Assembly: GCA_002778195.1 (NCBI GenBank) | Contig: PCDI01000001.1 | Location: 434,001-498,000, forward strand | DNA: 64,000 nucleotides | Reading direction: 5' to 3' | Source: Raffaelea ambrosiae | Taxonomy: Eukaryota > Ascomycota > Sordariomycetes > Ophiostomatales > Ophiostomataceae | Shown here: one piece after another, positions 11,981-24,262 of the stretch | Layout: each line of letters opens with the position of its first letter | Position numbering within the stretch: position 1 is the stretch's first letter | Translations under genes and position numbers: made by a program | Notes under the pieces: model-generated | What the model saw: the letters and a program-made list of their open reading frames with translations, nothing else | Database searches by the model: none | What the model was told of the DNA's origin: nothing

Positions 11981-13647
11981 ATGTCCGTGCCAAATTCGTT
12001 CCTCTCCAAGTGGGCTGCACTTCATTGTTATTCAAGTAGATCTCAAAACTACATAGCCCCCTTGTTTTCGGATATCAGACAACAGTCGTTCATGGCAGAC
12101 CTTAAACGCAACATCGCTCGCAGCCTAGCGGTGCTTTGTGAACTGTGCCAGGAGATTTCATTTCACGATGGCAAACACAAGATTAACACGCTCAGGTCGG
12201 GTCCATATGGAGCGAATAAAGAGGGCAAACTGCTCACAGATGGCCCCGTGAGCCAGAGCAAACTTCCCAGGTTTCCAGGCCTACAGGAGTCTGCTGACAA
12301 GGGCTGTGACTTATGCCAATTTCTTCCGGGGGCTCTTCTGAAAAGGCAGCCGCAATATCAAAATCTTGCACCGGTTGAAATCAGCATGGGACTCATTTGG
12401 GGCTCTGGTTTCGACTACATACAGTTCTATGGCTTCACAGCACTTCATGTGTCACTGTACAGTTTCGGCAGTGAAGTGCAGAAAGTCGCTTTAGAGATTG
12501 GCTCGGACGATGAGCAGGTCGCGAAATATCTTGACGTGGCACGCGGGGTCCGGCGTGATGCCTTGTGCGATGAGAACGTTGAGATATTCAAGGGGGCGCT
12601 TAATCGCTGTTGCAAGACCTGTCACCCCCAAAAAGACAAAGAGGAGACATTCTTGCCAACTCGTCTAATCTATTTGGGGACGAGCGATGTCCAGACGCTG
12701 CCGAGACTGGTTGTTGTGGCGGAGGAGATATCGTCCCTTGACCAAATGAGATTGCGTTATTCAGCTCTCAGCTACTGTTGGGGTCCGGGAGAGGATGCCT
12801 CACGCCAGTTCGTTACTACGACCAAGGATTTTCCAGGGCATCGCCGACACCTGGACATCAACAAAATGTCCAGGGCGATTCGAGACGCTGCAGGTTTTTG
12901 TTGAAGTCTCTCGATTCGTTATGTTTGGATCCATGCCGTGTGCATAGTACAAGACAATGCACCAGACTGGCAACATGAGAGCCAGCATATGGGTGAAATT
13001 AACCTCCAAGCCACGGTCACTATTTGTGTGGCTGCCACGAACAGCTGCCGCAAAAGCTTTCTTGACCGAAGCAAATCCCAAGCCTGTCGTTCACGGATTG
13101 ACATTACCTTTGTGTCGAGAATCAAGCCCGAGGTCCGAGGCACGTTTACGATATGGGATGTACGGCAAAATCAAAAACTGCAGTTTGGTGGATACAGCAC
13201 TTTGTCCGGGACTCTTTGTTCCAGGACAGCGTCATGAGTCGTCGGGCGAGCCGTACATGGGTCTTTCAGGAGCGGTACCTGTCCACCAGAATGGTCTTGT
13301 TTGGTGAAAACTTCGTGCATTACATCTGCCCCCAATACACCGTCAGTGAGAGCGGACTCGAACATAAGCCGGAGATCGACACCTTTTTGCAGGACATGGT
13401 GACTGATACAAACAAAGGCAGACTATCGTTCCAGGGCCGCTGGCGCATGCTGACACATATGTACGCCGCCACATCGTTGATGCAGTCGACTGACAGGCCG
13501 TCAGCGTTGTCTGGTCATGCAAATGTCTGTGCGGAGTCGCTCGGTATGTCTGGCAAAGACTACGTCGCGGGGATGTGGCTTTCAGACGACTTCCTCGCGA
13601 GCACCCGTGGGGCACAAAGGGTTGCACTTTGGGACTCGTTTATTTGA
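11981..13647 (+). pseudogene. Broken HET-domain (heterokaryon incompatibility) gene
   Basis: The plus strand encodes a HET-type protein: a cysteine-rich N-terminal part (L-C-E-L-C-Q, C-D-L-C-Q-F), then the family hallmark Y-S-A-L-S-Y-C-W-G at about 12760-12785, then R-Y-V-W-I-x-A-V-C-I-V-Q-D and later the W-V-F-Q-E-R-Y-L-S block. The frame is broken twice. A TGA at 12902-12904 stands where relatives have a codon, often Arg, between F-C and S-L-S, in the same frame. A frameshift between about 13150 and 13200 moves the Q-E-R block into another frame. The last part stops at 13645-13647 soon after. No intron can remove the TGA without deleting the conserved core. HET proteins trigger cell death on fusion of unlike strains. 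The true start is uncertain (11981 or 12092). Confidence 0.8.
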
Positions 13648-14274
13648 GAATGTGGAATTCACTAAGATAGAGATCCGTTGATGGTTCCAAACGACGAGGC
13701 TAGATTTGTTAACAGCCTGCCACTTTTGGATACCTAGAACAGAGATATGTAGGCGAAGGAGTTCGTTGTTCGATTTGATCTACAAAGAAATGTGGATGGT
13801 AACCAGATACGACCAAACTGCACTCTGTGGTGTTCATCTTCAGAGACCAGTGTGATACCAAGCGAGATAAAAAAAATCTAAACGCATCCAACAAACAGTT
13901 ATCTCGATATCTTGGAAATACCCAAAAACCAGTACTAGTGCGGCAGGTAGCATTCGGTTGTCTATTCCGCCAACCCTGGCCAGCAATGGTAGCAATGAAG
14001 CCCCCCACGCGGCAACCTGCAGGACAGCCTGCAGGACACGCAGATGGCCAGCTTCTCGCACACAGGCGGAATCGATCACCCCCCCCCCTCGACGCAAGGG
14101 AGTATGAAGGATCTCTCGTTTTGTTTAAAGGGCAGAATACCGTATTTCCAGTCATCTGCGAAGCACCATCACCAACGTCTCCCGCAACCTGTATATTTTG
14201 CGTATCCTAGGCAACCCCAATTGCACTCCTGTTTACGCCTTTCAGTGCAATCCTTCAGCAGATTACAGCGACAA
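13648..14274. other. Intergenic region before the first LaeA-like methyltransferase
   Basis: About 630 bases with no supported gene. A run of nine cytosines at about 14079-14087 and the direct repeat GCAGGACA (about 14019-14040) are the only local features I see. Confidence 0.4.
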
Positions 14275-15967
14275 ATGGCCACTACCACCGAATCCGACCC
14301 ATCTGCACCCACTGCGGGAACTGACAGCGTGAGCCGCGAGGCCAAAACGCAACAGCCAACACAGGGGCCGAAGGAAGGCGGAGATGCAGCAGGGACAGGT
14401 GTCGTGGCGGCTTCTTCAATGTCAGCCACGCCACCCGGTACTGTTCCAGAGGACGAGCAAGGAACACGCAGACAGTCGTCGGACGCAAGATCTGCCTTTA
14501 GCAACTTTTCGACTGGTCTGAGTGTAGGTTCGGCGCGTGTGAAGGGGCTGTATTTTTAAGCCTGGCCTGCAGCATTGCCCAGGATATCGCACGAACATCC
14601 TGACTAATCGTCTTCTTCGCAGGTTGACTCCCACGACGTATTTACCGACCTGGATGATAAGGCGACAACGTACATCCCACCCACACCCCCTATTTATGCA
14701 GTGATATTGGCTGAGCGTGATCTACCAGACTATCCAGCATCTCCGCTTCCTCCAGCGTTTATGGGGTTGTCGAACAGCATGGCCGGACCTACCATAAGTA
14801 CAAAGCTGGAAGTGAGTTTGCTCTTGGCTCTACCTTGGCAAGTTTGATATTAACGACTGGCTCCCCCCTTTAGAATATCTCTTGCCAAATGACGAGGTTC
14901 GTGCTTGCGTGTGATGCTCCAGGTTTTGCAAACAATTAGATTCTTACAGGCGCAGCAAGAACAAAACCGGCTAGGTGAGCAGCCACGCCGGCAATCTGGA
15001 GCAAAGACGAGGCAGCCCGCAAACTAACACGGTCCTTGGCAGATCTCCAACACCAGATTGCAACGAGACTCCTCGAGGGCAAGCTCCACCTCGCTCCCAT
15101 TGGCGATGCCAAGCGGGTGCTCGACTTTGCCACAGGCACAGGCGTCTGGGCTTTAGAGTTTGGTGTGTCGTCACGGGCCTCCATGCAAGAGCTGTGCTCC
15201 AACTGACCATTGCCCCAGCCGAGGACCACCCGGAAGCCGATGTGCTCGGCAACGACCTCAGCCCCATCCAACCCAAGTACGTCCCGACCAACGTCCGTTT
15301 CGAGATTGACGACGTCGAAGACGAGTGGGTCTACAGCCACAAGTTCGACTACATCCACGGCCGCTACATCTGCCCGTCCTTGCGCGACGTTCCGGCCCTG
15401 TTGCGCCGAATCTACGACAATCTTGAGCCTGGCGGCTATGTCGAGATCATGGAGACCCTCATGGTTATTGAGGCGATCGACGATTCTCTGAAGAACTCTC
15501 GTCTCCCCCGGTGGCACCAGCTCATGCTTGACGGCGTCCGCCGCATGGGCCGCGACCCCATGGTTCCCCTGAAGGTCAAGCAGTGGATGACCGAGGCCGG
15601 CTTCACAGGCGTCACCGAGAAGCGCTTTGCTGTGCCGGCCAATCCATGGGCACGGGGCGACGAGCAAAAGATTCGCGGCTCGCTGATGATGACCAACCTG
15701 TTGGAGGCGGCCACGGGGTTCACGATGCTGGTGTGCACAAAAGTCTGGGGCTGGACGCCCGAGCAGGTCGAGGAGTTCCTTGTCGACGTGCGGGCGGACC
15801 TGCAGAACCGAGCGCACCATGGCTATGTGCCGATGTAAGACTGATCCTTGATGGAAAACTGCTGTTCGTGCAGCTCGTATTTGCGATGCCGATCTGCTAA
15901 CAAAGCTTGTTCTGTCTTCTCTTCGCCCCACAGTCTCGTCGTCTACGGCCAGAAACCGGCCCAATAG
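14275..15967 (+). CDS. LaeA-like SAM-dependent methyltransferase, copy 1
   Basis: Eight exons (14275-14523, 14623-14669, 14729-14811, 14874-14896, 14950-14974, 15043-15162, 15219-15834, 15934-15967) give 398 residues. After a disordered Ser/Thr/Glu-rich start comes the family block H-G-R-T-Y-H-K-Y with L-P-N-D-E and E-Q-N-R-L-D-L-Q-H, which assigns the tiny exons. Motif I of class I methyltransferases is V-L-D-F-A-T-G-T-G-V-W, followed by G-N-D-L-S and the acidic D-D-V-E-D-E-W. The C-terminus ends V-V-Y-G-Q-K-P. This group includes LaeA, a global regulator of secondary metabolism, and TAM-like enzymes; the substrate is unknown. LaeA itself is nuclear. A paralogue lies at 44584-46148. The first intron is the least certain. 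Splice sites are canonical throughout. Confidence 0.85.
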
Positions 15968-16599
15968 GGCATTCTGAAGGAAGAGAAAGTCTTGTACTTA
16001 ACTACTATGTAAATGCATGCTTCTCCTTCTGTATTGTTGTTTCTTTGCTTTGCTTTTCTCTCGCTGGTGTGGCAGTTGTGGCAGCGAGCCGCAATGCGAG
16101 GCGATTTTTCTTGGCGCATTTCCGGCTTAGCTGCAGCAGATTCGCCATCTCGAGGCCTAAAGTCGTTATCTACAAGGAAGTGCGGGCGACTGGGGCAGAC
16201 TTGTAACAGCTAGTGTGGGGTTCGGCGACGTGCGGCGGCCTGCGCGATTTCAGGGTTCGAACTATTAGCTAGGCTAGTTAATACTCTGTCCATAGAAGGA
16301 GCTTTCCACCAATTGATAAGGCCGTCTCACTGGCTGAGACCCTGTGCATGGCCGCGCCTGCCTTTTATCCATTCTGTTAACATTGTCTGCGTTCCTTCCT
16401 CGCCTGGTGTCCAGCCCTTTTCTAAAGGACCAGCAGAGGCTCGCGATTGCGGGACTTTCTTTCCAAGAGGAAGTTTCACCCTCAATTGAAGCTTCACGGA
16501 GCTTTGACAGGCGCAATCACCACGACCCCGCCAACCCCCCCAGTCTCGACTGCACCTCCCCTCGACCCTCTCTTCGACCACATACCGCCCCCCCTCATA
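15968..16599. other. Intergenic region and 5' leader of the efflux-carrier-type gene
   Basis: About 630 bases. The frame of the transporter stays open upstream to an ATG at 16447, but that extension is hydrophilic and proline-rich and would precede the first membrane helix. I therefore treat 16447-16599 as leader. No other feature seen. Confidence 0.45.
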
Positions 16600-18243
16600 A
16601 TGTCTTCCGCTGGCCTCGTCGCGTCCTTTGTGGCGGCCGTCCAGGCCAGCCTGTCGGTGCTCCTTGTCATATTCTACGGAGGCTTGGCAGCATGGCTCGG
16701 CATGCTCAACAGCGGCAACACCAAGGCCATTTCCAAGGTCTGCGTTCGCATGTTCTTGCCAGCCCTGCTCTTCACCAAGATCGGCTCCGAGCTACACGCC
16801 GGCTCTGCCCACCGCTACGGCGTCATTGTCTTGTGGGCAATCGTCTGCCATTTGGTGAGCTTTGTGGTTGGCATTGGCGCCCACCTCCTGCTCGGCATGC
16901 CCGACTGGACCACTGTTGCCGTCATGTTCAACAACACCACGAGTTACCCGCTGCTGCTTGTCGCCGCGCTCGACCAGACGGGGATTTTGCAAGGTCTCGT
17001 CGGTGCCGATGAGTCCACCAGTGCGGCCATTGAGCGCGCCAAGTCGTACTTTCTGGTGTTTTCCACAATTTCGAGCTGCCTTACCTTTGCCGTGGGCCCG
17101 CGGCTGATCGACACCGAGCACGCGCCCGAACCAGACGAGGAGGAGGAGCACGATGTCAAGATAGCCGCAGAAGAAGACACGGGGGCTGTCGAAGCAGATG
17201 TAGAGGCGGCGGGGTCCAATGGGGGCACCGATGAGGACGAGACTCTGTATGGAGGCGGCACCGCATCGGGTTCTGGGTCGCGTACCCGCATCCTGTCCGA
17301 GGCCTACGACCCGCTGTACGAGCCGGCACCCGAGGATGAGGTGGCCACGGAGCAGACCAGCCTGTTAGCAGCAACAGCTGCGGCGACTGGGGAGCCCCTC
17401 TCCAAGACACCCTCGCGCACGTCTGTTGTCCGCTTCAGCGATCCCTTTGCCAGCTCCTTCTTCCCACCCACGCGCAAACCCACAGCCAACGCCCCCCCGA
17501 AACGTTCTCTGTTGAAGCCCTGGTCCACCACGGTGAACCGCCGCGTCTCTGCCGTGCCCCGAAAGCATTGGGTCCACCTGGGTCCCCGGACCAAGTGGTG
17601 GCTCTTGTTTCTGGCCGACTTTTTCAACGCCCCCATGCTCGGCGCTTTGGCCGGTGCAGCTGTCGGTCTTACACCCTCCCTACACACAGCCTTTTTCGCC
17701 GATGTTCCGGACGGTGGCATTTTCACGGCCTGGCTGACGTCCTCTCTCGACGACATTGGAGGATTGTTCGTGCCCCTACCCGTGGTCGTCGCGGGTGTGT
17801 CGTTGTACACGGCGATGCAGGAGGTGCGGCAGAACACATCCCACTCCACTGGGAACAAGCTGCCCTGGGGTGCTGTCACGTTCATCCTGATCGTGCGCTT
17901 TCTTCTGTGGCCCATCGCATCCGTGGCCACCATCTATGTACTCGCCGTGCGCACCGAACTGGTCAGCCATGACCCAATGCTGTGGTTTGCACTCATGCTG
18001 ATGCCAACGGGACCGCCGGCAATGAAGCTCATTACGCTGGTGCAGGTCAGCGATGCTGGCGCGGATGACGAGACAAGCATTGCGAAGCTATTGACGGTAG
18101 GCACTCTATCAATTGGTCCGAAAGAAGATGAAGAAAAGAGCAGTACATACTAACTCCACCAGATATCTTACCTCATTTCACCCATATTGGCGTTTACGGT
18201 TGTTGGCAGCTTGCACGCCAGCCAGGCCGCCATTGACTCATAA
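16600..18243 (+). CDS. Auxin-efflux-carrier-family membrane transporter
   Basis: Exons 16600-18096 and 18163-18243 give 525 residues; the intron contains a perfect TACTAAC branch site. The protein starts with about five hydrophobic helices (residues about 5-170), has a long hydrophilic, acidic central loop (about 175-340), then another five helices, the last one coded by exon 2. This two-bundle layout with a long loop is that of the PIN/PILS-like Mem_trans family. The motif N-N-T-T-S-Y-P-L-L-L near residue 110 is the conserved Asn/Pro region of its first bundle. Fungal members sit in the ER or plasma membrane and have largely unknown cargo. A start at 16447 would add 51 hydrophilic residues and is less likely. 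A decayed copy of exon 2 lies 250 bases downstream. Confidence 0.85.
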
Positions 18244-18856
18244 AACAAATTTTCTTCTATTTTTGGAAGGATGGGTCAAGGTTTCGCATCTCGTTTGAAT
18301 ACCACTGCATCTACTAGGGTGTCAGGCGTTTGTTAATGGTTTTTTTTTTCTCCAATTTCTGCACCGGCTGTGCATGCCATCTAGGGTATTATGTAACAAC
18401 AGACTTTGAGTAAGGAGAATATGTACAGATGATTCTTTATCAGAAGTCCATGCCAATTTCAAAGGGAAAGACGAATCTAGAAACTTAAGCTAACTTCACC
18501 TGATTCACACTGGCGTTTACAGTTGTCAACAGCTTACACGGCTAGACCGCCGTCGTCCATTCGACACGTTCAAATTGTGATTGGTGATTTAGAAGTTGAA
18601 TAAAGTAAAGTAAAAATAAAACCTTATCAAAATTGAGCGAATGATGTACAAAAACAAAGCAGGTGTAAAGTAATAAACGCCAAATGCAACGCCCCCCGAA
18701 AGATAAAATAGTACTGAATATGTGAGAACTGGCGGAGAATCTGTGCCGAAAGGAAATATATGGCAAACCAACGACCGACGAAACGTACGAAAACCAAGAG
18801 TTAATTAACCCAACTCTGATCTGTCCATTTAGTCCCCTGACCTATCTCCCTCAAGA
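18244..18856. other. Intergenic region between convergent transporter and annexin genes
   Basis: About 610 AT-rich bases between the ends of two convergent genes. It contains T runs (18339-18350) and the exon relic described separately at 18489-18556. Confidence 0.5.
18489..18556 (+). pseudogene. Decayed duplicate of the transporter's last exon
   Basis: This stretch aligns with the branch site and second exon of the transporter (18150-18236). Both have CTAACT-CACC, then TGGCGTTTAC, then an AGCTT-CACG block ending in CCGCC. Differences are mostly G-to-A and C-to-T changes plus a gap of about 15 bases. It cannot code for the original segment. This looks like a tandem-duplication relic altered by transitions, as repeat-induced point mutation would do. 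Confidence 0.6.
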
Positions 18857-20645
18857 TTATCTGCCGATCATTGCGACAAGTAGCGCTTCATAGTCGCCAC
18901 TGGTTTCACCTTTAACACGATTGATAAGGGCATCGCGTTGGTTGCTCTTGCCGTAACGCTTTTGGTAGGCGGCCTTCACGTTTTCCATGTTATTTCTATC
19001 CCAATGCATGCGAACAATCCGGGATGTCAGCAGCAAATCGCGGGTGCCCATGCCGGCCATGCTATCCTCAAGTAGAGAGGCCTGGTGCATGTATTTGTCG
19101 GCAGCATGTCGAAGCTGGAACAGAAGAGCATCTTCCATATGGCCCGAGAATTTCTGAAGATGTTAGAAAATGAATAAGACACAAAACAAAAGTGGCAAAG
19201 GGAGAAGAAAAAAGGCAAAGCGATAGGGAGCGAGAAGGGATGTGCCTACTACCTTTCGAATAACATCCTCGAGTGAGCGAGCATATTTCTTCTGGTACTC
19301 GTAGGCAATGGCGCGGATATGGTTGTCGTTGCGTGAACTGAGGATGCTACAGACGCGGATTTCGTCCGTATTAAGCCTGCCCTCAGTGGCGTTGTAGAGC
19401 TCCTGCACGTCGCGGTCGACATCCTGCTGGTTGACTGGCACGGCGTCCTCGGCACGGGTAGCCTGCACAACAATCATGAAATGGCGCTCTGTCTTCAAGC
19501 TGAGATCGCCACGCAGATCGGCCTCGAGTGAGCGGTGGAACGTGCGCTGGTAACATGACTTGATGGCCTGCATGTCGGCATTGGAGCGGCCCAGCAGAAC
19601 ATCGTTGAGCACCGACTCCTTGGTACCAGGACCCGATATGGAATCGTGCAGCATGTACACGTCGTGGAGCAAGGGGCCGCGGGCGCAACCAACCAGGCCG
19701 GCTTCGAACCAGCTACTCGTCTCCGACTTGATATCCGCAACGAGGTCGCGGCGGTGTAGACGCTGGTAGGCGCTGCGAATAGCATCTACCTGCAACGGGT
19801 CCTTGTTGGCAAGCACGCGGATCAGCTCACCCTCGTTGGTGCCGAAGCCCTTCATCGCCTTGCGCAATGCGTTGGCATCCATGTCTGCGTTATAGGGGAT
19901 GTGCTGAGGTGCGCCATAGCCGAGGGACGGCGGTGTGGCCGGGACGTTCGGCGCATAGCCGCCGCCGCCGTATGCTGGCTGCGCAGGCGCTGGTGGTGCG
20001 CCATACGGCGCTGCAGGGGGAGCGCCGTATTGTCCCGGAGGAGGAGTACTGTATTGACCGTGTGCTGGTGCGCCATACTGTCCCTGTGGTGGCTGGCCAT
20101 AGCCGCCTTGCTGCGGGGGCGCGCCATACGGTGCGCCATACTGGCCCTGGGGAGGAGCCCCGTATTGCCCCGGCGGAGGAGCTCCGTATTGGCTCTGGGG
20201 TGACTGTCCGTAGCCCTGCTGGGGAGGCGGGGCGCCGTAGCCGCCTTGTTGGGGAGGGTATTGGCCCTGAGGTGGCTGGCCGTAACCTTGCTGTGGGGGG
20301 TATTGGCCTTGGGGAGGCTGGCCGTAGCCCTGTTGAGGAGGTTGTTGGTAGCCGTAGCCACCACCCTGGGATGGGGGGGCTTCTATGGTAAGTATTAGCT
20401 ATCAGTTCATGCCTGCGACAGAAGGCGCCGGGCGGAGGACGAGAGGAAAGGTGAGGTTAGAAGAATGCGGAGAGGAAACAGGCAGGGTTAAGCATGGCAG
20501 TATGCGAGCGCATGGTCCCAAGGCTGTTGACATCCCGAATGGGGAAAAAAAAAGTAAAAAAGAGAGGCTCAAAGCACCTGGTGTGGGTCTGATCTGCAGG
20601 ACGGGTTGGTGAATACTTACGACCATAGGGCGGGTAGTAGGACAT
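18857..20645 (-). CDS. Annexin with Tyr-Gly-Pro-Gln-rich N-terminal extension
   Basis: Exons in coding order are 20621-20645, 19253-20382 and 18857-19153, giving 483 residues. A 25-base first exon codes M-S-Y-Y-P-P-Y-G. A low-complexity region of about 160 residues follows, built of G-Q-Y-G-A-P-P and Q-Q-G-Y-G-Q-P-P units, like the N-termini of fungal annexin C and of animal annexins VII/XI. The core carries four annexin repeats, starting at about residue 175 with A-L-R-K-A-M-K-G-F-G-T-N-E, the type-2 calcium-binding loop signature K-G-x-G-T. Annexins bind acidic phospholipid membranes in a calcium-dependent way. Later repeats keep G-P-G-T-K-E and G-M-G-T-R-D but have less complete calcium loops. 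It is transcribed towards the transporter gene. The 238-base first intron separates the tiny exon from the rest. Confidence 0.92.
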
Positions 20646-21406
20646 TGTTTCTGAAGTGTTGCCGCGAGAGAGGCCGGTCGAGGTCGGATGGGTTTAAAAA
20701 AAATCACTACCGAGTTTACGGCCTGCGTTCGAGAATGTCTTCTGGCTGAAGAAGAAGAAGAAGAAGAGAGAAGAAAACAGAGCAGGAAGGGATGAGAAAT
20801 TGGGTGGCCGTTGGCGTTGTCCGCAACGGCTGCTCGCTAAGAGCGGGGTAGCCTTGGCGAATGAGGGACGCCGAAGAAAGGAAGGGCTGCCTCAGCCTCA
20901 GTGAGCTGAGCGTTCTGAACGGAGGGAAGGCGCTACCCACGGTGGGTCGGTTCTTGCCTTGGGCGAAATTTAAGAAGAAAAAGGTGTTTTGAGAGAAATT
21001 CTGCAGAGAACAATCGTTTCGTCAGACTTGGTTTGGCAACGCATCAAGAGAAGAACGAATATGCATTGCTACTCGCTCTATCGTCGGCTTCATATATCTC
21101 CAGTGCGTGGCCGCAGGCCGCCCGGCAGGTGGCTAATTGGTGGCTAGCTTGTGGCTGAGCGGTACTCGTATGTCCAGTAGGACGAGGAGGCTGAGCTGCC
21201 TTGGTAAGGCGTAATTGGACAGGCGCTATGTAGGGACCAATGACGTCATAAGGAACTGACTAGATTGGGGGGTTTTTTTTTTCTGATTTGATTTGTTCCT
21301 TACGCATGGCTCTACTCGTATTAACGCCACGATTTCCATTTTCTTACGATTTCAGGATAAACTGGATTGATATTTTGCCATGGCACGAGGCCCGGTTCTA
21401 CACTTC
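20646..21406. promoter_or_regulatory. Annexin promoter region
   Basis: About 760 bases between the annexin start (20645) and the end of the beta-mannosidase gene (21407), both on the minus strand. A GAAGAA run at about 20748-20775 reads as a pyrimidine tract on the annexin strand. A T run lies at 21272-21282. No gene seen. Confidence 0.5.
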
Positions 21407-24262
21407 CTAGCTCGTGGCTAATTGTTCCGTTTTTTTTCCAACCTCCCAGTCGGCCAAGAATCTAGCGGAAACCTTCCTTCCTTGGAGCCCATTGATTCCC
21501 ACGCTGATTGGATGATCAGGTAACACATCGAACATATTGTCTTCCCACACTGGCTCCTTACTGTCGTATTTCTCGGAACCATCATAGACTGGCTCCAGCC
21601 ATACGCCCTTCAAGGCCTGGCTCGACGACACGGTAACCATGCTTTCCCATTTTTTATCGCCCGAATGCTCGACTTTGACATCAATGCGGGTGTCGTCAGG
21701 CCAGACCAGGTATCTGTATGGCTCTGGCCAGTCGACATAACGAGCCAGCACTTTTCCAGACTTGGGATCGACAACCTTGGCTTCCAATATCGCAATAACA
21801 TCCTTAGACCACTCAGGCAATGCTGGCAGCTCGCCCAGCTCAGTGCTTTGTCCAGCTGGCAGTGAAATTTTCCGTTTCTGTTTGTCTCCTGGCAGAGGAA
21901 GCCACGCGCATTTCTCAAAATCATAGGCAGCAAGCTCCAAGTCCACTCTTTCAACCAGTTCCGGCGTTGTGTTGTGTGCCCAGATTTGAAACGACGGAGG
22001 CCCTCGAGACAGCTCTGGCTTGTCCTCGTCCACCCATCTCGATGCGACCGATCTTTTGATACCCACCGAAATGGGAGAAAATGCCCTCTTGATGGAGTAA
22101 TAAGCAGGTTTCGGCCTCAGAAAGTAATCCACAAAGGACCACGAGGTACCCGGATAGACGTCGTTCAGTTGCCAGATGATGGCGCCTGCGCACATTTCGC
22201 GGCCTGGCCCGCCAAACTGTCTCTTCCAGCTCTGCAGCGCATATACATACGCCTCAGACTGCATCAACTGGGAGGAGTAGACAAAGTTGTGCAGCGACGT
22301 CACGTCGAAGCGGAAGTTCTCGGCCAAGTATCGGGAAATGCGTGTGTGTGCGCCGTGCCCCTTGTTGTGGCAGTCGATGAGTCGGGACTGGGGATGCAGC
22401 GCGCTGGCAGGTGCTCCCTGGCAAAAATATGACAGGGTGCGCTCGACGGGGAAGCCGTGCATGCCAAACTCGGACACAAACCGGCCTCCGAGTGAACTGT
22501 ATTGCTGGTACGGCAACTGCTGGCCGTGCCAAACCTCCCACTGGTGGATGTCCCCAACATGCGGATCGTTGGCGCTGGACCCTCCGTATGGCGAGTTGGC
22601 CCAGTAAGGGATCTCGGGTGCGAGAGATTTGGCTATTTTGGGGATGACGTCCAGGTAGATCTTGCGCTGCGGGAACGGCTTCCCGTCGAAGGGTCCGGTG
22701 ACGTCCTCACGATCGTAGTCAATCCTGTAAAAAGGACATAGCATTAGCGGCGACGCGAATTCAGCGGCAAAAAAAAGAAAGAAAAAAAAAAAAAAAAAAA
22801 TTCTTCCTCGATACCCTTGACATTCATTTCCAACGTACTTCATAATGCTATCAGCAAACATAAAATCTTCGTTTCCACCGCACAAAAGAGCAAGAGAAGT
22901 GCGGTTGCGCAGCCGTAAGGTTTGGGCCTCGACTTCCGTCGTGAGGCTCGAGATGAATTCATCGTGCACAGGGTAGTCGCCGCAAGCAAAGGCATAGTCA
23001 AGCCAGACAAGGACGCCCATCTCGTCGCAGGCATCGAAAAAGTCGTCCGATTCGTAAATGCCTCCACCCCAAATGCGGATCATGTTGATGTGGCAGTCGC
23101 GGGCCATGTTGACCCAGTCAAAGTATCGCTCGCGCGTGATGCTGGGGAGAAGCATGTCTGCGGGAATCCAGTCGCCACCCTGGATGAAAATGTCCCTCCC
23201 GTTGACGCGAAACATAAAGGTCGTTCCTGGGGCATTTTTCAGGGGCCTCTGGATGAGCTCGATCGATCGCACGCCAAATGAAGTCTGCGTCTCGTCAAGC
23301 TGTTGGCCGTTTTGGTCAAGAAGACGGGTGACGATCTTGTACAGAGGTTGCTTTCCCTGTCCGTTTGGCCACCACAATTGAGGCTGGGTGAGAGAAATAG
23401 AGCTGCTGCTCTTGGTCTCGTCCCCAGACAGAGTTATCGAGGCAGAACCTGCCGCAGCCCCTGCCGGGTCTAGGATGGCGATGCCTATCGAGCCTGCATC
23501 CCTTGTGCCCTCTATGTTGACTTCCAGCTCAATCAGAGCAGATTGGTGATCTTCAGCCAGATGCGGCACGACATGGACATTGTCGATGCGAGAATTGTAC
23601 GCCTCCAGGTGGACAGGCAGGTACGGCCCTGCGGTCAGAACCATCGGGCCCCAATCCCACCCCCAGTGGTACTGACGTCGGTATTAGCAGCTCGTCGAGG
23701 AACCGGAACAAGCATGGTGAAGACATGCACTAACCTGCGCCTTTCGTATGTGCATGCGTCTCTTGTCTCTCATGAAGCTGCTTCTCGCCCCATACTTTTT
23801 CTCCAACTCCGTGCTCACACGAAGAGCACTCTGGAAGTTGATCAAGAGCTCGTTTGTTTCGCCCGCCGATTTCAGCTGACTCTTAATGTCTACACGACGT
23901 GGGATGAACATGTTATCGCTCTCGAACAACAGAGTGCCGTTCAGATGAACTGTGGCAAAGGTATCCAGTCCCTCGAAATACAGGTCAACATGCGCTTTGT
24001 CGAGAACACTTTCTGGCGTCGGGAACTGGCATTGGTATTCCCAGTCCACCTCCCCAGCCCACTGCATGTCGCGCTCATTCTCTCCGATATTGGGATCCGG
24101 AATGAGCTTTTTGTCGAGGAGTTCCATCTGAATCACAGACGGGAACGAAGAAACGGCCGTCCATTGCCTGATTTGGGGCAGGGCCTCGGCCTGGCTTAGT
24201 CCATGGGAATTGGAAAGCCGCCATCTCCAGCCATCAGATAAAGTTGAGGAGGACTTGGCCAT
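21407..24262 (-). CDS. Intracellular beta-mannosidase, glycoside hydrolase family 2
   Basis: Exons in coding order are 23735-24262, 22839-23671 and 21407-22724 (892 residues). There is no signal peptide, so it should act in the cytosol, releasing mannose from the non-reducing end of beta-1,4-manno-oligosaccharides; this fits the B-type fungal enzymes. Domain order is the GH2 sugar-binding domain (about 1-190), an immunoglobulin-like domain, the catalytic barrel (about 300-620) and C-terminal beta domains. The acid/base Glu is about residue 444 in C-G-G-N-E-D-F, and the nucleophile Glu about 539 in V-S-E-F-G-M-H-G-F-P. Y-H-W-G-W-D-W-G-P marks the second exon start. The second intron (22725-22838) contains long T runs on the coding strand, is a multiple of three and has no stop. 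The gene belongs to the cluster running to 32407. Confidence 0.92.

Noticed and set aside
12899..12960. An intron that would remove the in-frame TGA of the HET gene
   Set aside because: A GT at 12896 and an AG near 12948 exist, but splicing there deletes the conserved R-Y-V-W-I-x-A-V-C-I core, so a nonsense change is more likely.
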